Below are positions 42,439 through 49,283 of a DNA stretch of 64,000 bases, one piece after another. Origin of the DNA: Actinorhabdospora filicis. GTDB taxonomy: Bacteria; Actinomycetota; Actinomycetes; Mycobacteriales; Micromonosporaceae. The notes beneath the pieces were generated by a model that saw only the letters and a program-made list of their open reading frames with translations, had not been told where the DNA came from and did no database searches. The first letter of the stretch is position 1; each line of letters opens with the position of its first letter. Made by a program: the position numbers and the translations under genes. The stretch spans positions 620,001 to 684,000 of the forward strand of contig NZ_BSTX01000003.1 in assembly GCF_030269765.1 (NCBI RefSeq), given 5' to 3'.

Positions 42439-42786
42439 GTGATCGGATACGAAGACGTCCGCGAATGGGTGCTCGCGCTCCCCGGCTGCCGTGAGGTGTT
42501 CGTCGGGGAGTGGGGCCGTTTCACGCTGCGCGTCGGTGAGAAGGTCCTGGTGCTCGGCCACGAGGGCGAGCACGCGGTGACGGTCAAGGCAAGCCGCGAA
42601 GAGCAGGCGATGCTGCTGGAGCGCGCGCCGGAGGTCTACTCGAAGGCGCCCTACGTGGGCCGCTTCGGCTGGGTCCTGGTCGACCTGGCGAAGGCCGACC
42701 CGGACGAGCTGCGCGAGATCGTCGAGGACGCCTGGCGCGGCACCGCCCCGAAGAAGCTGGTGCGGGAACACGACGGGACGTCGTAA
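42439..42786 (+). CDS. MmcQ/YjbR-like protein
   Basis: 115 aa from GTG 42439. CyaY-like fold family: YEDVREWVLALPGCREVFVGEWGRF at the start, APYVGRFGWVLVDLAKADPDELREIV near the end. Such proteins are predicted DNA-binding or binding-fold proteins without a proven function. Follows gcvT closely and may share its transcript. Confidence 0.85.
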   Translation: MIGYEDVREWVLALPGCREVFVGEWGRFTLRVGEKVLVLGHEGEHAVTVKASREEQAMLLERAPEVYSKAPYVGRFGWVLVDLAKADPDELREIVEDAWRGTAPKKLVREHDGTS

Positions 42787-42860
42787 GGCCAATGGAGCGA
42801 CGGGACGTCGTAGAAGCGATGCGGTGACCGGACGTCGTGCGGAACCCGGCCGGACGCCGT
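42771..42860. repeat. Four short degenerate repeats (core GGACGTCGT)
   Basis: The core ggacgtcgt starts at 42776, 42803 and 42830, with a variant ggacgccgt at 42852, giving spacings of 27, 27 and 22 nt. The first overlaps the end of the YjbR-like gene; the rest precede the bidirectional terminator. Confidence 0.55.
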
Positions 42861-42870
42861 GAGAAGCATC

Positions 42871-42901
42871 GGGCCGGGACACCATCGCGGTGTCCCGGCC
42901 C
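42871..42901. terminator. Bidirectional hairpin between convergent genes
   Basis: Perfect 13-bp stem (gggccgggacacc and complement), 5-nt loop, then GTTTC on the + strand. Between the YjbR-like gene (+) and the CobT-like gene (-). Confidence 0.85.
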
Positions 42902-42924
42902 GTTTCGCTCGGGTCGCGCTCGGC

Positions 42925-43962
42925 TCAGGTCGCGTCGGTGTCGACCTTGGGCGCGCTCACCCGCGCCGGAAGCCCCGCCGACATGGTGAGCGCGGTGTTC
43001 ATGATGGGCAGCAGCGTCAGCGCCGTGGCGCCCTCCGCGAGGTCCATCTTCAGGTCGAAGACCGGCAGGTAGCCGATCAGGTCGTTCACCTTCGCCACCG
43101 TCGCGTGCGGCCCGTGATCGGGCGCGTAGCACCACTTCGGGGCGCCGAGGGTGATGTCGCGGGCCATGATCGCGGCGGCGGCGGCGACCGGGCCGTCGTA
43201 GAGCACGGGGGTGCGGCGCACGGCGGCCTGCACGATGAGGCCGGTGGCGACGGCGATGGCCGGGCCGCCCAGGGCGCGCAGCATCACCGGCGCGCGGCGG
43301 GCCTGCGGGCGCGCGTTGGTCATGGCGTCCCGGACGGCGGCCGCGCGCGCCATCCACGCCACGTCGTCGTACTCGCCGGGCGCGCCGTGCACGCGCGGCA
43401 GCCACGCGATCGCCTCGGCGTTGGTGGCGTGCGCGGTCAGCGCGATCGAAGCCGTCCGCAGTCCCTCGCCGAGGGCGCCCAGCACGATCAGGTCGACCCC
43501 GGAGTCCACGGCCGCGTCGGCGAGGTCCGCGCCGCGCTGAAGCGCCGCCAGGCACTCCTCCTCGGACATCGTGTCGCCGTCCTCGGCGGGCGCGGAGGCC
43601 TCCACCTCGACGATCTCCAGGGGCGTCCCGGCGGCCTCGGCGAGCCGCGCGACCGGCGCCGAACCGTCGCGCAGCTGCGCGAGACGGTGCGCGCGGTCGT
43701 CCCCACCTGCGCCCATGCCGCCACCGGTGGCGGCGGTGATCACGATCGTCTTCGCGCTGGTGAACGCGCCGGGAGTGTCGGTTCCCTGCACCCGCCCGGC
43801 CCACGCCAGCAGGTTCGCCATCTCGCCGAAACCGGCGCCGGGCACGTCCAGCGTCGCCAGGCGGGTCTTCGTGCCGGAGGAGTACGCCTCGTCCGGGAAC
43901 GGGGCCGTCACTTCGGTGATGTCGGCCGGGCCGGTCTCGGGCGCGCTGCTGTCGGTGCTCAC
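42925..43962 (-). CDS. CobT-like nicotinate-nucleotide--dimethylbenzimidazole phosphoribosyltransferase, divergent
   Basis: 345 aa from GTG 43960-43962. The family outline is clear: VMLRALGGPAIAVATGLIVQAAVRRTPVLYDG, APDHGPHATV and DLKMDLAEGATAL (the Glu fits the catalytic base of CobT). The usual LGEMGIGNTT loop reads LGALGEGLRT, so substrate binding may differ. CobT makes alpha-ribazole phosphate for the lower ligand of cobalamin. No other cobalamin gene is near. No ribosome site precedes the GTG; a leaderless start is likely. Confidence 0.8.
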   Translation of the reverse strand: MSTDSSAPETGPADITEVTAPFPDEAYSSGTKTRLATLDVPGAGFGEMANLLAWAGRVQGTDTPGAFTSAKTIVITAATGGGMGAGGDDRAHRLAQLRDGSAPVARLAEAAGTPLEIVEVEASAPAEDGDTMSEEECLAALQRGADLADAAVDSGVDLIVLGALGEGLRTASIALTAHATNAEAIAWLPRVHGAPGEYDDVAWMARAAAVRDAMTNARPQARRAPVMLRALGGPAIAVATGLIVQAAVRRTPVLYDGPVAAAAAIMARDITLGAPKWCYAPDHGPHATVAKVNDLIGYLPVFDLKMDLAEGATALTLLPIMNTALTMSAGLPARVSAPKVDTDAT

Positions 43963-43972
43963 GAGGAGCAAG

Positions 43973-43978
43973 GTTATA
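43973..43978 (-). promoter_or_regulatory. -10 element placing a near-leaderless start for the CobT-like gene
   Basis: TATAAC on the minus strand ends 10 nt before the GTG, so transcription would begin only a few bases before or at the start codon. Fits leaderless initiation, common in actinobacteria. No clear -35 seen. Confidence 0.4.
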
Positions 43979-44011
43979 GCCTTCGGAGGCAGCCGAGGAG
44001 AGGGGACAGCG

Positions 44012-44209
44012 ATGGTCTGGACGTGGCAGCTGGAGGACGCCGAGGGCAACGCCAAGACGGCGCCGGAGGAGTCGCACCAGAGCCAGGGCGACGCCGAGTC
44101 GTGGCTCGGGATGAACTGGCGCGAGCTCGCCGACCAGGGTGTGGCCGCGGTCGTCCTGAAAGAGGACGAGCGGGTCGAGTACCGGATGAGCCTGGGCGGC
44201 GAGGAGTGA
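44012..44209 (+). CDS. Small acidic protein, function unknown
   Basis: 65 aa: MVWTWQLEDAEGNAK, a middle with ESHQSQGDAESWLGMNWRELADQGV, and an acidic end. A strong ribosome site (GAGGAGAGGGGA) precedes ATG 44012. Divergent from the CobT-like gene (49 nt between starts) and followed by its own terminator, so it is a monocistronic unit. The WLG.NWREL pattern resembles small conserved actinobacterial proteins of unknown role. Confidence 0.75.
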   Translation: MVWTWQLEDAEGNAKTAPEESHQSQGDAESWLGMNWRELADQGVAAVVLKEDERVEYRMSLGGEE

Positions 44210-44214
44210 TGTGA

Positions 44215-44239
44215 GGGGCGGCCCACGGGCCGCCCCTTT
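44215..44239 (+). terminator. Terminator after the 65-aa gene
   Basis: ggggcggccc and complement, tight loop, then TTT, 5 nt after the stop codon. Confidence 0.85.
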
Positions 44240-44284
44240 CCGCACCGGCCCGACTGTGACCGGGACCATGGGAACCGCGCCGCC

Positions 44285-44929
44285 GTGGCCGGACAGGCGA
44301 TGGGCGTGTGGATGAATCTGCGACAGCGAATACGCGACGGCGATCCGGCCGCGTTCCGCGAGATCTTCGACGAGCACGCCCGTGCCGTCTACAACCACGC
44401 CTGGCGGCTCACCGGGGACTGGTCGGCCGCCGAGGACGCCGTCTCCCTCACGTTCCTGGAGGCCTGGCGGCTGCGCGCCCGCATCGAGGTCGCCGAGGAG
44501 CGCGGCTCACCGCGTCCGTGGCTGCTCGGCATCGCCACCAACGTGGCCAGGAACGTCCGCCGCGCCGCCCGCCGCTACGACCACGCGGTGTCCCGGATGC
44601 CCCGGAGCGAGGACGAACCCGATCACGCCGACGCGGTCGCCGGGCGCCTCGACGACCGCGAGCGCCTGGCCGCCGCGATGGCCGCGCTGGCGTCCCTGCG
44701 CCGCAACGAGCGCGAGGTCATCGCGCTGTGCGTGGGCGCCGGACTCGACTACGCCCAGGCCGCCGAGGCCCTCGGCGTCCCCGTCGGGACCGTCCGGTCC
44801 CGGCTCTCCCGTGCGCGCAAGAAGCTCGCCAAGAAAGCCGAGCGCGAACGGGAACCGCTCCCCGCAGCGGGACAGGTGAGAGGTGACCGCGTTCCAGCGG
44901 TCCGGTTCGCACAGGAGAAGGCCCGATGA
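44285..44929 (+). CDS. ECF-type RNA polymerase sigma factor
   Basis: 214 aa (GTG 44285; ATG 44300 or 44312 possible, none with a strong ribosome site). Region 2: FDEHARAVYNHAWRLTGDWSAAEDAVSLTFLEAW. Region 4: LRRNEREVIALCVGAGLDYAQAAEALGVPVGTVRSRLSRARKKL. A basic tail follows. The downstream membrane protein overlaps by 4 nt and is its probable regulator. This ECF group with CU044_5270-type partners is common in Actinomadura and relatives. Confidence 0.93.
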   Translation: MAGQAMGVWMNLRQRIRDGDPAAFREIFDEHARAVYNHAWRLTGDWSAAEDAVSLTFLEAWRLRARIEVAEERGSPRPWLLGIATNVARNVRRAARRYDHAVSRMPRSEDEPDHADAVAGRLDDRERLAAAMAALASLRRNEREVIALCVGAGLDYAQAAEALGVPVGTVRSRLSRARKKLAKKAEREREPLPAAGQVRGDRVPAVRFAQEKAR

Positions 44930-45903
44930 ACGAGCAGAACCCCATCGACGCTCTGAGCACGGAGCGAGACCTCCCCGGCGACCGTCACCGTCAGATCAGG
45001 GAGCAAGTGATGACCAGGATCGACCAGGACCTCCAGCCCGCCCGGCGGCGGGTGTCGCGCCGCTGGGTGCTCGCGGGGGCGGCGCTCGCCGTCGTCGCGG
45101 CGGTCGGCGCGGGCGTGGTGACCCTCGCGGGAGGGGCGAAGGACCCCGCGCCCGAGGTGGCGGCGCCGCCCATGTCGGAGGTGGCGCACATCTTCGAGAG
45201 CGCCGCCGCGCACGCGCAGGCGGCGGTGTTCACGCCGCCGCGTCCCGACCAGTGGCTCTACATCGAGGACCAGAGCCACAACACCGGCCCCATTTCCCGC
45301 GCCAAGGGAATGCGGCCGGAGGTCAACTCGCGCAACTGGTTCAAGGCCGACGGCACCCAGTGGGCCAGCTCGGAGAACGGTGAGCCGATCCACGTCCAGG
45401 CGGTTTCCCACGACCGGGTCACCTGGCCGAAGGCCGACTATCCGAGCCTGGTGAGCCTGCCGACCGATCCGGCCGTCCTGCTCGCCAAGCTCAAGGCGGA
45501 CCAGGCCGCTTCCGTGGTCGGTACGCCGATCGGCATCGGCGACGCGGACGCGGCGGCCTACCGGACCATCATCGGGCTCATGGGCAACTACCTCCCCCCG
45601 CCGGACGTGACCGCGGCGCTGCTGCGGGCCGCCGCCCTGATCCCTGGCGTGACGCAGGAGCCGGTCGAGGTCGAGGGCAGGCAGCTGATCGCCCTCGGCC
45701 TGCTGGTGGCCCAGGACGGCGTGATCGATCAGCTGTTGCTGGAGCCGGGCAGTTACGCCGTTGTCGGGGCCCGAGAGCTGTACCCCGCCGACGCCACCAT
45801 CCCCTTCGGAGATTCCACGATCGAGGTCAAGAAGGGCGAGGTCGAGGCCCTCTCGCTGCGCCTGGCCTCGGGTGTCGTCGACAACTACGGCGACACCCTC
45901 TAA
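44926..45903 (+). CDS. CU044_5270-family single-pass membrane protein, sigma-factor partner
   Basis: 325 aa. Short cytoplasmic N-terminus (about 45 aa), one membrane helix (WVLAGAALAVVAAVGAGVVTLAG, about 48-70), then an external domain of ~250 aa (DQWLYIEDQSHNTGP, GNYLPPPDVTAALLRAAALIPGV). Overlaps the sigma gene by ATGA, so they are co-translated. The topology is that of an anti-sigma factor or sensor, but no zinc-binding anti-sigma motif is visible. The role is inferred from context. Confidence 0.85.
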   Translation: MNEQNPIDALSTERDLPGDRHRQIREQVMTRIDQDLQPARRRVSRRWVLAGAALAVVAAVGAGVVTLAGGAKDPAPEVAAPPMSEVAHIFESAAAHAQAAVFTPPRPDQWLYIEDQSHNTGPISRAKGMRPEVNSRNWFKADGTQWASSENGEPIHVQAVSHDRVTWPKADYPSLVSLPTDPAVLLAKLKADQAASVVGTPIGIGDADAAAYRTIIGLMGNYLPPPDVTAALLRAAALIPGVTQEPVEVEGRQLIALGLLVAQDGVIDQLLLEPGSYAVVGARELYPADATIPFGDSTIEVKKGEVEALSLRLASGVVDNYGDTL

Positions 45904-45916
45904 ACCCGCTCAGGTG

Positions 45917-45946
45917 ACGGCCGCCCGGTGCGCCGGGCGGCCGTTT
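45917..45946. terminator. Bidirectional terminator between convergent genes
   Basis: 12-bp perfect stem (acggccgcccgg and complement), tgcg loop, then TT. Serves the sigma/membrane-protein pair (+) and abuts the stop of the minus-strand membrane gene. Confidence 0.85.
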
Positions 45947-46482
45947 CAGTACGCGAGGAGGGCCGTGGCGAGCGCGACCGCGCCCGACAGTCCCAGCAGC
46001 GAGCCGGTGATCACGCCCGTCACGTAGCTGGGGGTCAGCTTCCGCTTCCACGCGATCCAGGCCGCCAGCAGCGATCCGAGCGTCACCAGCGTGGCGGTGA
46101 CGTGGAGCATCGGCTCCTTCAGCAGCGGCGCCAGCGGGTAGAAGTGCACGCCGACGACGAAGGCGATCCACGGCGCGATCCACGCGCCCAGCTTGCGCCA
46201 GATCAGCAGGACCGCGCCGAGTCCGGCCAGGCCGAACTCGATGCCGACGATGATCCCGAAGCGCGGGCCGGTCTCGGCGTCGATGGCGGTACCGGCGTCC
46301 CAGTTGCGCCAGGCGATGAGGCCACCGGCGAGGGCGATGGCGATCCCGATGCCGGAGCCGATGCCGAGCCACTTCTGCATCCGCTTCGGCGGCGCCTCCT
46401 GGGCCCAGCCGAACCAGCCCATCCCGACGAAGCCGAAGATCACCGCCGTCATGGCGGCGTCGCGCAGGAATTCGGCCTTCAT
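45946..46482 (-). CDS. Five- or six-helix integral membrane protein, unknown function
   Basis: 178 aa from ATG 46480-46482 with GGGGAG upstream. Hydrophobic helices alternate with short loops (VIFGFVGMGWFGWAQ, IAIALAGGLIAWRNW, APWIAFVVGVHFYPLAPLL, LVTLGSLLAAWIAW, ALATALLAY). I do not recognise the family with certainty. Monocistronic between two hairpins. Confidence 0.75.
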   Translation of the reverse strand: MKAEFLRDAAMTAVIFGFVGMGWFGWAQEAPPKRMQKWLGIGSGIGIAIALAGGLIAWRNWDAGTAIDAETGPRFGIIVGIEFGLAGLGAVLLIWRKLGAWIAPWIAFVVGVHFYPLAPLLKEPMLHVTATLVTLGSLLAAWIAWKRKLTPSYVTGVITGSLLGLSGAVALATALLAY

Positions 46483-46575
46483 GTCTGTACTCCCCGGGTC
46501 GAGGCGGCTCGGTCGCCGCATCGTATCCGCGAGTGGATCTCGCCTTTCCGGTGGCCTCTACCGCTGTCGAGGAAC

Positions 46576-46600
46576 GGGACGGCGGCCGGGCCGCCGTCCC
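46576..46600 (-). terminator. Hairpin terminator after the aldo/keto reductase
   Basis: 10-bp stem gggacggcgg/ccgccgtccc with a 5-nt loop, 8 nt beyond the stop. Confidence 0.75.
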
Positions 46601-46607
46601 GCGATGC

Positions 46608-47600
46608 TCAGAACGGGCGCTTCTCCGGGCTGACGGTCTTGGCCGGGTCGCGCTCGACGACCGGGTCGAGGACCTCGTCGATGGCCTTGAGCGTGTCGGC
46701 GTCCAGCTTCACGCCCGCCGCCTTCACGTTCTCCGCGACCTGCTCCGGCCGCGTGGCGCCGATGATCGCCGCCGAGACGTTCGGGTTCTGCAGCACCCAC
46801 GCCACCGCCAGCTGCGCCAGGCTCAGGCCCGCGCCCTCGGCGATCGGCCGCAGGTTCTGCACCCGGGTCAGCACGTCGTCGTTGAGGAAGCGGGTCGCGG
46901 TGGAGTTCTCCAGCGCGCCCCGGCTGCCCTCCGGCGGGGCCTGCCCCGGCAGGTACTTGCCGGTCAGCACGCCCTGCGCGATCGGCGACCACACGATCTG
47001 CCCGATGCCGAGCTCCTCCGACGTGGGCACCACCTCGGCCTCGATGACCCGCCACAGCATCGAGTACTGCGGCTGCGAGGACACCAGCTGGATCCGCAGC
47101 TCCTTGGCCAGGGTGTGGGCGGCCCGGATCTGCTCGGCCCGCCACTCCGAGACGCCGATGTAGTGCGCCTTGCCCGCCCGGACGATGTCGGCGAAGGCCT
47201 CCATGGTCTCCTCAAGCGGCGTCTCGTAGTCGAAGCGGTGCGCCTGGTACAGGTCGACGTAGTCGGTCTGGAGCCGCCTCAGCGAGCCGTCGATGGACTC
47301 CATGATGTGCTTGCGCGACAGCCCCCGGTCGTTGCGGCCCGGGCCCGTCGGCCAGTACACCTTCGTGAACACCTCCAGCCCGGCCCGCCGCTGCCCCTTG
47401 AGCGCGCGCCCCAGCACCTCCTCCGCCTTCGTGCCCGCGTACACGTCGGCGGTGTCGAAGGTGGTGATCCCCGCGTCGAGCGCAGCGTGGATGCAGGCGT
47501 GCGCCGCGTCCTCCTCGACCTGGTTGCCGTGGGTGATCCAGTTGCCGTAGGCGATTTCGGAGACGACGAGGCCGGAGCGGCCGAGGTGGCGATATTCCAT
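46608..47600 (-). CDS. Aldo/keto reductase (potassium-channel beta/YghZ-like)
   Basis: 330 aa NADPH-dependent TIM barrel. MEYRHLGRSGLVVSEIAYGNW start; catalytic tetrad visible as FDTADVYAGTKAEEVLG (Asp, Tyr), VFTKVYWP (Lys) and YQAHRFD (His). VGVSEWRAEQI and NPNVSAAIIGATRPEQ are family signatures near the cofactor. Substrate unknown. Own terminator. Confidence 0.95.
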   Translation of the reverse strand: MEYRHLGRSGLVVSEIAYGNWITHGNQVEEDAAHACIHAALDAGITTFDTADVYAGTKAEEVLGRALKGQRRAGLEVFTKVYWPTGPGRNDRGLSRKHIMESIDGSLRRLQTDYVDLYQAHRFDYETPLEETMEAFADIVRAGKAHYIGVSEWRAEQIRAAHTLAKELRIQLVSSQPQYSMLWRVIEAEVVPTSEELGIGQIVWSPIAQGVLTGKYLPGQAPPEGSRGALENSTATRFLNDDVLTRVQNLRPIAEGAGLSLAQLAVAWVLQNPNVSAAIIGATRPEQVAENVKAAGVKLDADTLKAIDEVLDPVVERDPAKTVSPEKRPF

Positions 47601-47663
47601 GGTCCCGAACCTATCCGAGGACTGTTTCCGGTGGGTTGGCTCGCGTGATCACGGCGTGCCGGT

Positions 47664-47690
47664 GGCCGGACGGCGTCACGCCGTCCGGCC
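47664..47690 (-). terminator. Hairpin terminator after the VOC pair
   Basis: 13-bp complementary arms (ggccggacggcgt) almost touching, 10 nt beyond the stop codon. Confidence 0.75.
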
Positions 47691-47699
47691 GGTGGCGGC

Positions 47700-48320
47700 T
47701 CAGTGCGCGGTGGCGGCGGTGGCGGCGCGCCAGGCGAAGCCGTCGGGGTCGGTGAAGTCCCCGGCGCCCCCGGCGACGGTGACGCGGTGGGAGCCGGTGC
47801 CCTCGGGGGCCACCCCGGCGTCCTTGGCGGCGGCGCGGCGGCTGTAGAAGGCCAGCCGGACCGGTTCGGTGGCGAACTCGACGTACTTGCGGCCGAAGCT
47901 CTTGGCCACCGTCAGGCCGCGCTCGACGTAGAACCGCTTCGACACCGCGACGTCGGTGACGCCGAGCAGCAGGACCACGTCGCTGATCTCGCGGGTGGTG
48001 GGGCCGGTGTTCTTCTTGGACTCCGAGGCGAGCTTCCAGATCACCCCGAAGGGGTCGCGCAGGACGCCGCCGTAGCCCCAGAAGCTCTTGGCGACCGGCT
48101 TCAGGACGGTCGCGCCGCCCGCGACGGCGGTGCCCGCCAGGCTGTCGACGTCGCCGGGCTGGGACACCACCAGCGACACCGCGAAGCCGCGGAAACCGGT
48201 GGTGGGCTCCGACGAGGACGCCACGCGGACACGGGCGTCGAGGCCGAAGGCGGCGTCGTAGAAGGCGCGGGCGGCCTCGGGCTCGGGGGTTTCGAGGATG
48301 ATGGACTCGATGGGGGACAT
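47700..48320 (-). CDS. Two-domain VOC (glyoxalase-like) protein
   Basis: 206 aa. First VOC module from residue 1 (SIILETPEPEAARAFYDAAFGLD), second from about 108 (EISDVVLLLGVTDVAVSKRFYVERGL). Paired beta-alpha-beta-beta-beta units of this superfamily bind a metal for dioxygenase or isomerase chemistry or bind drugs; specificity not deducible. It follows another VOC gene by 34 nt. Confidence 0.88.
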   Translation of the reverse strand: MSPIESIILETPEPEAARAFYDAAFGLDARVRVASSSEPTTGFRGFAVSLVVSQPGDVDSLAGTAVAGGATVLKPVAKSFWGYGGVLRDPFGVIWKLASESKKNTGPTTREISDVVLLLGVTDVAVSKRFYVERGLTVAKSFGRKYVEFATEPVRLAFYSRRAAAKDAGVAPEGTGSHRVTVAGGAGDFTDPDGFAWRAATAATAH

Positions 48321-48354
48321 GCGCTCGCCTTTCGCGGGGTGGGGTGGGTGTTGG

Positions 48355-48702
48355 TCAGCGGTCCTGGATGAGCCCGAGGACGTTGCCGTCGGGATCGGTG
48401 ACGGTGGCGACCAGCCGGTCGCCGCCGACGTCGTGCGCGGGCTCGGTGACGGTGGCCCCGGCCGCGCTCAGCGCGGCGAGCCGCTCGGCGATGTCGGCCA
48501 CGTGCCAGTAGACGACCGGCGCGGTCATGCCCTGCGGGCCGCCGCCGGGGACCAGCCCGATGTGCTGGCCGGCGATGTCGAAACCGGCGTAGTAGGTCCC
48601 GTCGGTCTGCGGCGGGAGGCCGAGCAGTGCGGCGTAGACGGCCTTCGCCCGCGCCAGATCGGACACGGGGTGCAGTACCGTCTTGATTCCCTCGGTGATC
48701 AT
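48355..48702 (-). CDS. Single-domain VOC family protein
   Basis: 115 aa from ATG 48700-48702, with GAGGAG upstream. MITEGIKTVLHPVSDLARAKAVYAALLG then YAGFDIAGQHIGLVPGG and DPDGNVLGLIQDR, a complete VOC module. First gene of a two-VOC operon. Confidence 0.9.
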   Translation of the reverse strand: MITEGIKTVLHPVSDLARAKAVYAALLGLPPQTDGTYYAGFDIAGQHIGLVPGGGPQGMTAPVVYWHVADIAERLAALSAAGATVTEPAHDVGGDRLVATVTDPDGNVLGLIQDR

Positions 48703-48819
48703 GGTCGCTCCTCGTGGTTTTCGCCTCGACCCGATGGCCTCAACGATCCCGTCGGCGCGGCCGCTCCACATCCGTGGTGACCACTGCACCGGCTACGGAT
48801 TCCCGGTACTGACGAGCGC

Positions 48820-49240
48820 GGGAGGACGGGTCCGTGGAGGAGATCCCGGCGCGGGGCCGCTGACCTCGTTCGTGGGCCGCGCGGGCGAACTGAGCGGCCT
48901 GATCACCGGCAACCGGGGACCGCGCGGGCGCGGCCACCGACCTGGCCACCGCCGCCGCATCGCGCAGTTGTCGGCAGCCCGGCCGCGACCCACGAGCTGA
49001 TCGACGCGCTGGGCACGGCGACGCCGGCCGGGTCTGGGCGCCGCGGACCTGCCGAGCGCCCGCCGTCGCCATGGTCCACGGGCTGCGCGGCGACGAGGAC
49101 GCCGGGCGCGAGTGGACTGGTACGTGGCGCTGCGCGTGGAGGCCGCCGTGCTCGCCGGTGACCTCGGCGCCCGCGACCACCGACTTCGAGGCCGCCGGGT
49201 GCCGCTACCGGGCGGCCCTCGCCGCGCTCGGCCCGGACGC
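48820..49240 (+). pseudogene. Decayed regulator gene (LuxR/SARP ATPase type), remnant
   Basis: Frames on the + strand carry fragments in order, with frame jumps: GPLTSFVGRAGELSGLI (the start of the NB-ARC/AAA module in large actinobacterial regulators), then AMVHGLRGDEDAGREW and WYVALRVEAAVLAGDLGA (helical repeat-like). No single frame spans the region. It fits an eroded gene of the same kind as the 1030-aa regulator near 60 kb. It explains most of the 580-nt gap 48703-49283. Confidence 0.5.
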
Positions 49241-49244
49241 CCGA

Positions 49245-49278
49245 AAGGGACGGCGGCCCGCCCGGGCCGCCGTCCCTT
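49245..49278 (-). terminator. Strong hairpin terminator after the RND transporter
   Basis: Perfect 15-bp stem (aagggacggcggccc and complement), 4-nt loop, 5 nt beyond the stop of the leftward transporter gene. Confidence 0.85.
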
Positions 49279-49283
49279 GTGGA

